DNA from: Zeugodacus cucurbitae
Taxonomy: Eukaryota > Arthropoda > Insecta > Diptera > Tephritidae
Direction of reading: 5' to 3'
Assembly: GCF_028554725.1 (NCBI RefSeq)
Contig: NC_071669.1
Span: 5,471,501 to 5,535,500 of the forward strand
DNA: 64,000 bases
Part shown: one piece after another, positions 20,326 through 32,739 of the stretch
Layout: every line of letters begins with the position of its first letter
Numbering within the stretch: position 1 is the stretch's first letter
Notes under the pieces: model-generated
The model's database searches: none
Told to the model about the DNA's origin: nothing
Seen by the model: only the letters and a program-made list of their open reading frames with translations
Program-made: the position numbers and the translations under genes

Positions 20326-21137
20326 GTAAATATTTATATGTGCATTTTACTATTTTTACCAGTAAAGCCTATACATTTGAGTTTAACTGAAAGAAATGTT
20401 TATTTTAATAGTCAGTATAATTGTGCTTATATTTTAAAACTAAATTAAGCCGCTTAATCAGAGAATTAACTACTGACTGTAGAATAGTTATGTAAATATT
20501 GGCAAATTCTTGCTTTATGGCTAATTTAAGGTGACGTACTGTCTCAAACTGCTTTCCGTTTTGGAAAACAGGAGCAGAGTGGTTCCCCCAGAGATCCTCA
20601 ATAGGATTTAGATTCGAACTCAATGCTGCACAATGTAATACCGGAATTTTCTGGTCGTTAAAGATGTTCTTTAGTTGATATTTATGCATAATTGGAAAAA
20701 TTATATTGATTGTGATTTTCTGTCTCAACTAGGTCCATATTTGATCGCTGCTTATCCAGTCCGCAACTACTAGCTGTCCAATAATCCTTTCGCACCGCTC
20801 ATCAATGTTGTTTTTCGTCCGCTGCGTCGCACTATATCTTAATTAGTGGGGTTTTTAAGAAATTTTGAGATACAGTTCCGATATCGCTTTGGTCTAGAGC
20901 CATTTTTGAACCGCTTTTATGCATTCCTATGATTATTACTTGTTCCTCGGCTGATAAACTAGTATCACGAGGCATTTTAGGCTTAAAGTTAAATAAATGT
21001 AATCAATTGTTTAATAATTCATTAAGTTAATGCACCTACAATAATTTTGAAAACAAATTTTAGCAAAAAAAGCTTTTGCTGCGACACTATCAGTAAGAAA
21101 GATCTGGTAAACTGATTTTGCACATATAAATATTTAC
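20326..21137 (-). mobile_element. Tc1-family element remnant with short inverted repeats
   Basis: GTAAATATTTATATGTGCA at 20,326-20,344 has a perfect inverted partner at 21,119-21,137, enclosing the Tc1 transposase pseudogene. Similarity continues inward as TTTACCAG. A related word (AAATAATTATATGTGCG) at about 20,150 may be the outer copy of a double-repeat terminus as in IR/DR Tc1 elements, so the true ends may lie further out. No clean TA duplication could be fixed. Confidence 0.6.
20400..20974 (-). pseudogene. Tc1-like transposase pseudogene
   Basis: Starting at ATG 20,974 (-), translation gives MPRDTSLSAEEQVIIIGMHK then SGSKMALDQSDIGTVSQNFL, the N-terminal helix-turn-helix DNA-binding domain of Tc1 transposases, before a stop. 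The C-terminal part is at 20,405-20,728 in one frame and has HCAALSSNLNPIEDLWG, the conserved segment around the third catalytic residue, followed by the usual basic C-terminal helix region. The middle of the protein with the first two catalytic Asp residues is missing. It is dead, shortened by internal deletion and frameshifts. Confidence 0.85.
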
Positions 21138-22269
21138 TATGCAATACCCAATTCACAAGCACATTCTTAATGTAACTGTACAACGAACGAGAAAAGTACG
21201 AGTATGAGACAATTTTCGTTGCATAGTAACGGTAACATATCAACCTTTTATGCCACATTTACCGAAATCCACTTACTTAACTTTGCTAAGATATCTCACA
21301 TATTAACCGATGTATGCGGAATAAAATGTAACAAAAGTTTGATAATCCGAATATAAGGTATATGGGTGCTAGAGGAAGTTATGAACCGATTTTAACCGTT
21401 TTTGGTACAGGGACGCACTATTAGAAGAAAAAGATTCCCTCTGAATTAAATTATAATATCTTAGAGATTTACCGATATTTTCGGTGAAAAATTATCCTAA
21501 GGAGGCACTGAGTTCTTCATGTTCGATATCCGCGGTCTTGAAAAATTATTCGCCGATTTTGACAATTTTTCCACAATTGAAGTCACAGATGATATATAGC
21601 ATTTGCGTACAGTTTTATTTCGCTATCTTCATCGGTACCTGATGTATATATTATAACGTGTATGGAATAAGATGGAATTTAAAATTGAGTTATATGGGAA
21701 GTAGGCGTGGTTGTGAACCGATTTCACCCATATTCCACACGTGTCATCAGGGTGTCAAGAAAATATTATATACCGAATTTCATTGAAATCGATCGAGTAG
21801 TTTCTGAAATATGGTTTTTGATCCCTAAGTAGGCGACGCCACGCCCATTTTCAATTTTTTTTATCTGAGTGCAGTTTCATTCTGTCATTTCTTTGTAAAA
21901 ATTTAGTGTTTCTAAAGTTTTTCGCTAGTGAGTTAGCCCACTTTTAGTAATGTTCAACACAACCTTTGTACGGGAGGTGGGCGTGGTTATTATCCGACTC
22001 CGCCCATTTTCAATAGCAACCCTCCCATGGTCCCAAGGAACATTTGCGCCAAGTTTCGTCGAGTTATCTTAATTTTTACTCAAGTCATCTATTGCACAGA
22101 CAAACGGACGGACAGACAGACATTCGGATTTCAACTCGTCTCGTCATCCTGATCATTTTTATATATATAACCCTATATCTACCTCGTTTAGTTTTATGAC
22201 TTGACAAACAACCGTTATGTGAACAAGACTATAATACCCTCTTGAACAACTTAGTTGCAAGGCTATAAA

Positions 22270-23139
22270 AGTGCATTAATACCAATGATATTTAATTAAA
22301 TTATAAATAATAAAAATGAAAAGAAGCACGCAAAATTGTGCGTAAAAACCAACAACATTTGAGGAAAAAACCACAACAACTTTAATTGACACCAACATTT
22401 TTGGTGGCTGTGAAGTGCAAATGTCTGCAATTATCAGCAAATGTGCAGTGATTGCTTTTGTTGCTTTATATGTTATTAGTGTTGTTATTGTAGCTCGTTG
22501 ATGTCTGAACTGTATGCAAATGCAATAAAAGAGGTCAATTGCGGTGTACTTTTGAACTGCACAAAAACAAATGAGCAAATTATTGAGTGCCATACGCGGC
22601 ATATATGTTGCATATATGTATATGAAAATAATATATTCATACGCAAAAACTGCCATATGAGCACACGCACGTGTGTATGAGTGCATTGCAATTTCGCTTT
22701 CAAGCCTTGCACCTTTGTGGCATTTGTGTTTGTAGCGCTATAAATAATGTCATTTGCAATTAATTGCATTATTAAACACAGTGTATAATTAAAAGCGGAG
22801 AAAAAAGCGCGCAATGAAAATGAAAATAATTACCAAATAACGTAAACAAAGCCAACCGCAAGTGTATGAAAAAATATTTCTTCACGCACAAATAACAACA
22901 TTAAAAATTAAACCGCAAAAGCAACTGTCGCGTCTAGCAACAATAACAGAGTTTTTTCACATACAAATTATATAATGGAGTAATGAAATTAATGTTTTTT
23001 TGCGTATATACACAAAGCTTCATACATATATATATATATATATATGGTTAATGTGGCCTTAATGTGGTGGAATTCAGTTCTAGGGGGGTTTATATAGTAG
23101 TGCGAATGTGACTTTTCATCGATAGATGGCTATAATATC
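22270..23139. other. Non-coding stretch, nothing recognised
   Basis: AT-rich, with a TA dinucleotide run at 23,028-23,045. Open frames at 22,276-22,814 (-) are overlapping and without domains. Confidence 0.45.
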
Positions 23140-23775
23140 CATAAATAATTACTAAAAGAATATGTACTTGAGCTTTGTTTCACATGGCTTATGAGTAACC
23201 TGAGTACTTTCATATTAGTTGGTCAGTGCGTATGAGTAACATTTTATATTTTTTCATATAGAAAATTCTTAAATAATATATTGGTTTACTCTCTTATTTT
23301 CTATTTCTAAATTCATAAAAACTTGCCAAAATACGTAATTTTTATCGAAATTATTTTTGTCTTGACAACTCTTCTTTTGTATAAAAAGGTACATGGCGTA
23401 TGAGTAACCTCAAATTATTTGGCAATCACAGTTGATTATTTGTATTTTCTTTAATTTTTCTACCTGCAAACGTATATAGAATAAGATAATTAATTACTAA
23501 AAGAATATATACTTGAGCTCTGGTGTACATGGCGTATGAGTAACCTAACCTCTATCATATTGGTTGGCCAGTGCGTATGAGTAACATTTTATATATAGTC
23601 ATACAGTTGATGGCAATTTCTAAATTCATAAAAAAATTGCCAAAATACTTAATATTTATCGAAATCACGTAGGAAAAACTGATTTTGGACTTGAAAACAA
23701 TTTTTGTAATATAAAAGGTACAGGGCGTATGAGTAAACTGAGATTATTTACATTTTTTTTTTAATATTTCCACCT
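23140..23775 (+). repeat. Two-copy tandem duplication (345 bp) carrying six GGCGTATGAGTAAC motifs
   Basis: Unit 1 (about 23,140-23,450) and unit 2 (about 23,485-23,775) share long similar tracts: TACTAAAAGAATAT, ACTTGAGCT, TTGCCAAAATAC and TTTATCGAAAT. Each has three motif copies: 23,186, 23,227 and 23,395 in unit 1, and 23,531, 23,572 and 23,724 in unit 2. Matching copies are 345, 345 and 329 bp apart. The motif cores are better conserved between units than the spacers. Confidence 0.85.
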
Positions 23776-25310
23776 TAAAACTACCATTGAATAACCAAAA
23801 ATACCAAAAAATTTTCCAAAATTTGCTTTACTTCAATATTTATGCGCAAAATGTTCGCAAATTGAACGTGTGTGGGCGTCACGTACCTGCATTGCTGCAC
23901 ATGCAAAGACAGATAAACTTCCTGCCGCTGTGCATCTTAATGCTGCGTGTCTTTAATGTTAAGTTGTGTTTGCTTTTCGATTTTGAATATTTCTATTATT
24001 TTATTTTTTTTGGAAAAAATGCAGCTCAATTCTGCCACCTTTGACTTTTACACATTTGCTCGATATGCTCGACTAGCTTTTGGGATCTACCTATGAGTCA
24101 TGCATAAGCTGGGAGTAGAGCACGTTCCGATTGTAGCAGGAATTTGCACGTGCCAACTCAATATTTATATAAGCGGGCATATTATATTTCGTTATAGAAT
24201 TTAGTTTCTTGAAGATTCAGCTGCAGTTTTGGGTTGATTGTGAAAGCAGTTGGTATATATTAGCTGAATTGAATTTGGAGTGACTGAAAAACTGCACATA
24301 AATAAATTTTCAAGACTTTTCGATTAATTTAAAATATTTTTTTTTAACATTGCCTACCTTTAGGCGCATAATTAAAATATGAGTTTTTTTTGCATTGTTT
24401 GCGGGTCACAGACTGAATTTTTGAAAATTATGATTGTGATGAGCCTGTTTATGACTTCAAATATATACAAGGATCAGAATTTTTATATTTTAATTTTTAT
24501 CAATTTTTATTTTATTCGTTTACGATTGTGGAAACCAAATTAAGCGGAAGTGCAAGTAGCGAGGGAACTGTATTCAATGAATTCACGTAAAAAGCTCAAC
24601 ACGTAGAAAATATTCTAAAAAATTTAGTGCTAAGCAACGTAAAGGAAGATGTGCAACATTTGAATTTTGATAAGCTGTGGCAGCTGCAGCTGTAATCGAG
24701 CAGCTGCAAACGACATACTACAGCTGCACCAGTAATGACACGAGCTAGTTGTGCTTGCGAAATGCACAACTGACAACACTGGCAAAGAAAAAAAAAACTG
24801 CGCAACAACTACGCTGGCCTTTTTCGCCACTATTTGATATGCGAAGCGTGTAATTTTGTACGAAAAAATTCAGCAAGCGGAAATGTGCACGGCGATACAA
24901 GGCGAAAGCGTGCATCTGCGATAAGCTCACTGTATGAGTAGGTGTATTGCTATCTGTGTGTGTGTGTGAGTGATGGTGGGAAAAAGCGAAATAATATTCA
25001 CATGTGTGCGCAGTTACATGGCAGCTCATTGATACGCATACGCATATGCGCCGGTGCTACAGTAGCTGTTGCTGCATCACTAAAACTAAATTTATTTCAA
25101 TTCAATTGAATTTGAATTTGATTTGTGCAACAACTGTCGTGGGAGTTAGTTTCTGCTGTATTTTTACTGTATTTTTGGAGATAGTGGTACTGTATTGGCT
25201 TAGTTGGTGAAAAGAGCGTTAACGGAATAGTAAATTTAGCAAAACGGGTTGAGGAAATATTTAAAATAGTTTTTTTAAGAGTTTGTGGCATTTTAGAGGA
25301 GTGGAAGTAT
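23776..25310. other. Non-coding stretch, one copy of the second motif
   Basis: No gene recognised. TGCCTACCTTTAGGCGC at 24,351-24,367 is a forward copy of the second dispersed motif (reverse complement GCGCCTAAAGGTATGCT). Several CAGCTGC palindromic words lie at 24,676-24,729. Confidence 0.45.
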
Positions 25311-25315
25311 TCGTT

Positions 25316-25980
25316 TTCGTATTTATACTCATACGCGTATTTATATTCATATTAAATTCAAACATATACTCTTATTCATAATAATACTCATACTCATATT
25401 TGTACTTACAATCATACTCATACTCACACTCGTACACATATTCATAGTTATACTCACTGACTTATTTTTATTCATATTTAAATTCTTATGGATACTGATA
25501 TTTATATTCATACGCATACTCATATTCAGATTTATATTCATTTTTTAATTCATATGGATACTGATATTTATATTCATACGCATACTCATATTTAGATTTA
25601 TAATTATGTTTCTTGACTTTTGTTCGACAAAAATTTTAAACAAAAGTGTTCCGCATGGCGTATAAGCAACTTCATTATATTCATACTCATACTCGTACTC
25701 ATACTCATACTCATATTCATACTAATACTCATACTCGTGCTCATACTCATATTCATATTCGTACTCATACTCATATTCGTACTCATACTCATATTCGTAC
25801 TCATACTCATATTCGTACTCATACTCATACTCGTACTCATACTCATACTCGTACTCATACTCATCCTCATACTCATACGCATACTTATACTCGTACTCAT
25901 ACTCGTACTCATACTCTTACTGGTACTAATACTTATATTTTTACTCATACTCATATTCAGCTTTATATTCAATGTCATAT
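25316..25980. repeat. ACTCAT hexanucleotide array flanked by motif copies
   Basis: Long degenerate array of ACTCAT/ACTCGT/ATTCAT units, densest at 25,680-25,930. It gives spurious open frames (His/Thr-rich on +, Met/Ser-rich on -). GGCGTATAAGCAAC copies lie at 25,657-25,670 and 26,029-26,042, on either side of the densest block, each followed by TTCA. Confidence 0.93.
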
Positions 25981-26000
25981 TTATGCGACTTCAGTTGGAC

Positions 26001-27179
26001 AACTAAATTAAGCTAAATAGTACTACATGGCGTATAAGCAACTTCACTTTAATATTAGCTTTGGCGTATGAAGAGCCTTAAAGTAGTCCCCATGTACATT
26101 ACATTTTATGTCGACATTAATCTACGCACGCCATCTAAAACGACTCGAAATCGTCGCAATTTGTACGCAATTTATTTTCCACAAGAACTACGACGGTTGA
26201 AGCATATTTTTATATGCAAAATTCATGCTTAAATATACTCATCCTCAAATCTCTTGTATTGTAGCAAACGCACACGTACTCCAGCTTAATCATTGTAATA
26301 CCAATTTCTAGCGGCATAAATAACTCACAACAGTTGACACTGCTGTAGCAAAATATATACTATGCAAAAATGTACAACTCTCTTAAGGGCACATATTTTG
26401 CAATTTTCTAAATTTTCTAATTACACTGTACGTGCTCAAGCGCAATTTCGGCATGAAGAGGAAATAAATTTTTACAAAAGGCACTCAAATTAAATACGTA
26501 CAAAATGGACAACAGCAGCGTGTTTTGTTTTGCGAGAAAATCAACTCATGTTATGCTGCATACAACGAACGTCACACAGACGGGGCGTATGAGTAACCTC
26601 GAAAGTGCTGAGAAAATACAAAAGTCACATAATAATGCCGGCGTTGGCGTTGGGGCAGCCACTCTCGGTTGGCAAACTGAAGTTTAATGCAGCAAATGAG
26701 GCACGCACTGTAAATTAAAATGCATATAGTGTGACCACGCTGTAAAATATCGTGACTCTGACTGTTCTAGCCGATTTAGGCACTCAGTTGTACCACACAG
26801 GCATACACTCTAAGTTGCCTGTAACTGGTCACGCAAATGCAAAATGAAAGCAACTCACCAAAATTTTGTGTTTTATTGAAGTTGTTGAAGTGGCTGTACT
26901 TACTACGCTGAGTTTAAAGTTATTGTAGTTGAATATTTGCATTTTATTTTTCGTTATTGCGTTCTGGCGGCATAAACAGCAAAAATGCCTTATTTCTTTC
27001 TTCAGTTTATGGCTTTAGGGTCTTCTAATGTGTTTCCAATTATTTTATAATGCCTAAATGCTGGTATAAACATATTTTCCACACATTGCGCCGCTAATAG
27101 CTTGAAGTTGCACCTCTTAAGCATTTACCGGTGGGTTTATTGTAGAAAATTACTATTTTTATGGTTGCAGGAAAGTGGA
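26001..27179. other. Non-coding stretch with dispersed motif copies
   Basis: GGCGTATAAGCAAC at 26,029, GGCGTATGAAGAGCC at 26,063-26,077 (diverged) and an exact GGCGTATGAGTAAC at 26,584-26,597. No gene or element recognised. Confidence 0.6.
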
Positions 27180-27204
27180 TTAGAAAGGAGGAGTACAGAG
27201 AGAC

Positions 27205-27480
27205 TATGTGTTTCTTAGTATGCATATTTGAAAGGCATACTTTTAGGCGAAACATTGTATGCAGTGAATAAATGTATTTCTGGAAGCAAATGTTTGGTTT
27301 TTATATTAAAAATCATAATTTAGAATAGTGGAATAAAAATAGAGTGCCAAGAGGCGTTGGTTTTCTTAGACTCATATTCAAAAGGTATACTCTTAGGCGA
27401 ACAATTGTATTTAACAACGAATACATGCATTTCTGTAAGGAAATAATTGTATTTTAAATTAAAAATCGTAATTAAAAGGC
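27205..27480 (+). repeat. Two-copy tandem repeat (150 bp) with the second motif in forward orientation
   Basis: Copies start near 27,213 and 27,363 (TTCTTAG...). Each contains the motif in the form AGGCATACTTTTAGGCG (27,233-27,249) or AAGGTATACTCTTAGGCG (27,382-27,399), followed by AAACATTGTAT or AACAATTGTAT, a GAATAAATG/GAATACATG segment, TTTCTG and ATTAAAAATC. Confidence 0.8.
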
Positions 27481-27862
27481 CAATAATCAACATAAGCATC
27501 TAAAGAGCTCTTTAAAAATAATATGTAAGACGATTTTGGTTCGGATCGGCGTTGTTTTATATAACATATCTGGTCCACTTTCAGTCTTTGAGGTTCTATG
27601 TGAGTCGAAAAACGCCATTCGAATTTTAAAAGGTCTTATTTGCTAACTTGAAATTTATAACCGACTCCTTGACGGTAATATTAAAATACTTGGGAATTTG
27701 AATATTGACATCAGGACTTTGAAATTCGGTATAAATTTAAATGAGATCTAAATTCTGACGGTAAATTGCCTAAATGAATGCATGCATATATCTGGTGGCA
27801 CACGGCGTATGAGTGATTAGTTCATTTTAGCTTTGACGTACATGGCGTATGAGTAATATTTG

Positions 27863-27993
27863 TACCCTGAACAGGGTATATTAAATTTGTCACGAAGTTT
27901 GTAATACCCAGAAGGAAGCGTCGGAGGCCCTGAAAAGTATATATATATAAATGCTCAGTATGTTGAATTGAGTCGATTTAGCCATGTCCGTCT

Positions 27994-28024
<31 letters not shown>

Positions 28025-28398
28025 TATATACAAACTAGTCCTTTAGTTTTTAAGATATCGTTTTGAAATTTTGCAGATGTTATTTTCTCTTCAAGAAGCT
28101 GCTCATTTGTCGGAACTGCCGATATCGGACCACTATGTCATATAGCTGCCATACAAACTGAACGATCGGAATCAAGGGCTTGTATGGAAAACTGCCGCAT
28201 TTTACTACATATCTTCATGAAATTTGGTGTGAGTTATTGTTCATAGAAATAATTTAATCTCCGAAAAACTTGTTCAGATCGGTTCACTTTTTTCTTACGT
28301 CTTCAGATTTGCTTAAACACATAGTTAGTAAAAGAAATGCACCTGTGAAGGGTATATTAGCTTCGGTACATCCGAAGTTAATGTTTTTTCTTGTTTTA
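27863..28398 (+). mobile_element. Second dispersed dipteran repeat (non-coding)
   Basis: Starts GTACCCTGAACAGGGTATAT, includes GTCACGAAGTTTGTAATACC, AAGGAAGCGTCGGAGGCCCT, a run of GTCTGTC/GTCCGTC units, CGATATCGGACCACTATGTC, AACTGAACGATCGGAATCAA and TATCTTCATGAAATTTGGTG. It ends GAAGGGTATATTAGCTTCGG with a CCGAAG partner and TTTTTTCTTGTTTT. I recognise it as a repeat present in many copies in fly genomes; its class is not certain. It is flanked on both sides by identical 20-bp copies of TACATGGCGTATGAGTAATA (27,839-27,858 and 28,413-28,432). Confidence 0.75.
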
Positions 28399-28432
28399 AT
28401 TGAGCTTGAGAGTACATGGCGTATGAGTAATA

Positions 28433-30005
28433 ATTTTGTTATTGCATTAGAGTACACGAAGTAAGAGTAGCCCTCTATAATATGCATACAAAAATTGTGT
28501 AAACTAAGAATCGGTATGCTATCGCCTTCATACATTAATACTATATTCGACTTCCTTAATCATAAATAATGTATTATACGAAGGACCTACACAATAAAAA
28601 CGCGCAATAAACCATATCATACGCAATAAAAACAGTTTAAATTCAGTGCAAATCTAGCAGTTTCCATGCTATTTGCACAAAAACTCAAACAAAGTGTATT
28701 ACATATTGCATTTAACGTTGCGTTAATCCCTACGGCGTAAGCAATAAAAAAGGAAAACATTTGCATTTTAATAATTAATTGCACTGCAATCGAATGATAA
28801 ATACTTCAACTTGCCGGTTGAATGTCAACTTATCCATTTTGCGCTTAATAATAATAATAATATTTTTTCTTACGCCAGCCATTTGCGACTTTTAAAGCGT
28901 TATTAAAATAAATACGTGAAGCTTTTTCACACAATTTTAATACATTAACGGCGCATACACGCACTTTTGTGGCGGTCGAACGTAAATGATATAAAAATAA
29001 AAAAATAAAAAGTAAAAAATAAATATATGAAAACTGCATGAAAACAGCGTCTGGCATACAGATTTCATATTTTTTATTAAGATACATATATTTGGTTTGA
29101 ATGTCGTGTGTGTGCAGCGCTATATCAAAATGTATGGCGCCCAATCGAAATTAAAAATTCATTATAATGAAATATTTTATTGAATTTATTAAAAATGCAG
29201 ATATTGTTCGCGCCTACTCGCCGCTGGCGCCATTGCCATTGCCATGCCGTCAAACAACACGCACGCAACGACAAACGCTTCTCAATGTATATGAGTATGT
29301 GTGTGTTTGTTGCTGGTTATTTATAAATAAATATGCGACTTGCATTCGATTACACAATATTGGTGCAACGCAACGCCTTGCTGCGTTTATTTTACGCTTA
29401 AATTGCCAATGTTATTGTTTGATGAGTTGAAAAAGTAGTTTTCAATTGTGCGTGCGACCAGCGCGCCTGGAAGTAGGCAATAAAATTGTAAAGTCACACA
29501 TGGAAAATGCACAATTATCGCTTTATTTGCATTGCTTGCAGTTGTAATTTATTTTGCGTAAGCAAATATGAACGGCTCAGCTGCGTGCAAGCTCAGCTGC
29601 GTGCACTTTGTACGCTGTTTGTTGCTATGCTTTGTATTTAACGTATTATTTCACTGTTGAAATTAAAGGTGTTGGTTTCGAGATATTTTCGCATTTGCTT
29701 TGCATTCTTATTCGGTGTTCAGTTTCTAAAATTAGTAATATTATTTAATACTCTTCAGCACGCCAGAAATTAAGAAATATTTTCTAAAATAAAAATAATT
29801 TTAATTTTGCCTCGCATTTGTAAAATTAGATATTTCAGGTACTATATGCAGACCAAAATAGAAATTTTAATATATTACTAAGTTTTAAATAATTTTCATT
29901 TAAAAAATATTTCTTTATTATTTGTGGTCACGCAGAAAAAAAAACAGAACGTTTAACGTTATTCTTACTTTAGCAGAGTCATGCGAAAGAAAGACATTTA
30001 TAAGT
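28433..30005. other. Non-coding stretch, nothing recognised
   Basis: AT-rich sequence. Open frames at 28,845-29,144 (-) and 29,167-29,430 (+) lack domains. Diverged motif-like words occur at about 28,454 and 28,733. Confidence 0.4.
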
Positions 30006-30009
30006 AAAT

Positions 30010-30350
30010 TAAGTATGCGCCTAAATGTATGCTACGATTACTTACTTGTTTAATTTTCATCGGATTTTTTTGTAAAATAAAAAAAAAATTTTTGTTATGT
30101 TTATTTGAGTAGAGCCATGCAATTTGCAGAAAAAATAAATAAATAATTTATTTAAGGCGCCTAAAGGTATGCTATGATATATGTGTTTCATTTTCTTGCC
30201 AAATTAAAATAAAAGTGTTTGCTATCTTTATCTTAGTAGAGCCGTGCGATTTGCAAAAAAAAAGAAATAAATAAATAATTTATTTAATACGCCTGAGGGT
30301 ATAATATGATTTTTTATGTGTTTCAGTTTCTGACATATTAAAATTTTTTT
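30010..30350 (-). repeat. Three tandem units with the second motif (about 140 bp apart)
   Basis: GCGCCTAAATGTATGCTACG at 30,017-30,036, GCGCCTAAAGGTATGCTATG at 30,157-30,176 and ACGCCTGAGGGTATAATATG at 30,289-30,308. The spacers share GTAGAGCC(A/G)TGC, (A/T)TTTGCA and AATAAATAATTTATTTAA. Motif cores are the best-conserved part. Confidence 0.8.
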
Positions 30351-32149
30351 TTTTTTTCGATGAAAAGCCAAACTGAAAAAGTAAAAAAATATATTAATAT
30401 CACTACAAAGTTATATCTATCACTATATATGCAATTCCTACCAGAAGATATTAATTTTTATACCACCTCGTTGATTTTTTCATATGAAGAGTTCTTTATG
30501 TTATTGTTATTTTTCATCTAAATTACACACAGACATAAATCTTTACTAATCTCTATCATTTATAAGCCCCAACATGCCGGATAAGGGTCTTCGAAAACAC
30601 ATTTTCCCGCATCCGCAAAAAAGTTACTCATACGTCATGTAGCACACTAATTGCACTACACTCCCTTCTACTGCGTGAATAAAAGTAGTAACAAAAATCG
30701 ATAAAGGACACTAACTACAGCACACAGCACAGTTAGCAGCGCGAAATTCGAACAAACTAGAAACTAGTTGTGAATGGCGGGCATACGTGCGTTTTTGTGA
30801 CGAATGCGTGCGACGCTAAATACCCAACTCAAAAGCATACAAACACACACATACTATCAATGCAGACTTTTCGCGCGCTAATTTTAAAGTTTCGCCACAT
30901 ACAACAGTTTTTCCGCGGCTAGTGGCGCATATCAGTGCAATTAAATAAAGAACAATATACTCAATTTCGAACTTCAACTTTCTATATGTGTATGTATCTG
31001 TGTGTGTGTGTGTGTGTGCATAAGTAAGCGTGTACCGCGAAAGTTTCGACTTTTGATTAATTACACGCATCCATAAAATACGCGCTGAATTGCATTTCTA
31101 AGCAGTTGAAGGAAAGTCGAAAGGATACACTTGCTGAGTTGAGCTGCCAAAGTATACGGTGGAGTGAAGGACTATGAAAATGCTTCTGCTTGTGTGTGTG
31201 TGGCAATCTAGAAAACATGTACCACGCATACTAGTAGCAACGCTAACAAATTTCGGCACAGTATCTTTACCTGCATACTTTCCGGCGCGTATGCAATTTT
31301 TTAGCTGCCAAGTTCAATCAACTCTTGGCAACAATCAGCTACCTCTCCCACCTTATTGCTTATTGCCACTCATCCTCTACCTCTTCTCGTGTAAAACTTG
31401 GCATGGTAATACGCATTCACACCAATTGCTTATGTGGCAATAAATCATTTCACGCAATCAGCCGGCGTCGGCCGCCATGTAGCTACTGTGTTTGTGTGTG
31501 TGTGTTGGTTTTTGATAATGCGTGGCGGCTATCAAATGAGTGGCAATTTAGTCGGTGAGTGAGTGCGTGAGTTTTGGCGGGTGTGTGTAAAATTGTGGCT
31601 GGTTGCTGGTGTAATGGTTTGGTTGAAGTTCGGTTTGCTGATAGCCACAATTTAGTTTAAACTATTGCAAGGTTAACTGAGTTGTTGGTGAGGGATTGGC
31701 TAGCATGGGTGTGTGAGTTATTGCATTGAAATTGTATCATATTTCACTGCCAAATTAGTTTTGTTTATTGACTTTAATGTTTTAAAAGTGATGGTACTGG
31801 GGAGAGAAATGCTTTTTAGGAGTTTAAAGGATTTAAGAATAGTTATGCTGATATTTTAAAGTGTTCGATATTACTATTAGAGAGTTTAATTTTGTTAGAA
31901 TTTATTGTAATATTCCAGCATAACCACAAAATTAAATTAAAAATATGATCTTACCAATAAATGGCCGCTTTAATCATATAGAGCAAGTACAAGGTGTATG
32001 TTGGTTATATATAGCTCTATGATAATCACTTCAAAGCCATTTAGGGTGGTGTACTTAACGATATATGCAAAGTATTTTTCTTTTGAAGCCACAACTGTAT
32101 AAAACTCGGTTTGTCAAAATTCGAAACTTTGTTTAAGTTAAGTAAAATC
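30351..32149. other. Non-coding stretch, one motif copy
   Basis: GTTACTCATACGTC at 30,623-30,636, followed by ATGTAGCAC, is a one-mismatch reverse copy of the dispersed motif. TG and GT runs lie near 31,000 and 31,190. No gene recognised. Confidence 0.5.
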
Positions 32150-32735
32150 CATAGTTTTTTTTTAAGGAAATGTAACTTACTTTAACATAACTTAAAATAA
32201 TTTAACTTAACTTAACTGAATTTAACTTAACATAACCCAACTTGACAAACTTAACTTAAGCTGAAACTTAACTAAAATTAATTCAGTGATAACTTTACTT
32301 AACTTAACTTAACCTAACTTAACTTGTCTTTACTTAACTTAACTTAAATTTAAATTAAATTAAAATTAACTTAAATTTTTGCAATTTTTTTAATAATTTA
32401 ACTTTACTTGACATAACTTGACTTAACATAACATATGTTAAGTTCATAACTCAAATTAAAAAACTTAACTTAAGTTTAACTAAAATTAATTCAGCAATAA
32501 CTTAACTCAACAATAACTTAACTTCACTTAACTTAACATAACCCAACTTGAAAAACTTAGCTCAACCTTACCTTATTTTACGCCAAATTCGTAATTTTTA
32601 GCAAAAGTTTTTTAAGAAACTTAACTTAACATAACTTGACTTAAAATAACTCAACTTAACCTTAAATTACGCCAAATTCGTAAATTTTAGTAAACGATTT
32701 TTTTAATAACTTTACATAACTTAGCTTACCTTGAC
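32150..32735. repeat. AACTT/TTAAC pentanucleotide array
   Basis: Degenerate ACTTA repeat (TTAACTTAACTT) with ACATA and AATTA variants. Copies resume at 33,403-33,500 on the far side of the MITE, so the MITE inserted into this array. Confidence 0.9.
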
Positions 32736-32739
32736 TTAA

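Larger units (their letters stand above)
19994..22269. mobile_element. Dispersed dipteran repeat, interrupted by a Tc1 element
   Basis: The left part (19,994 to about 20,140) starts CAAGTAAGGAAAGGCTAAGT and has ACATTATATACTCTCGCAA. The right part (about 21,262-22,269) carries repeated phrases such as GGGAAGTAGGCGTGGTTGTG and GAGGTGGGCGTGGTTATTAT, then a GACGGACAGACAGACA run, TATAACCCTATATCT and an end ATAATACCCTCTTGAAC...GTTGCAAGGCTATAAAAG. I recognise this sequence type as a very abundant fly repeat whose two ends are near-complementary (CTCTCGCAA / TTGCAAGGCTATA). It has no coding frame. The gap between the parts is filled by the Tc1 remnant. Confidence 0.75.

Noticed and set aside
25604..26011. 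Open frames in three overlapping phases, Met/Ser-, His/Thr- and Ile/Leu-rich
   Set aside because: All are translations of the ACTCAT array; a hexamer repeat without stops is open in many frames.
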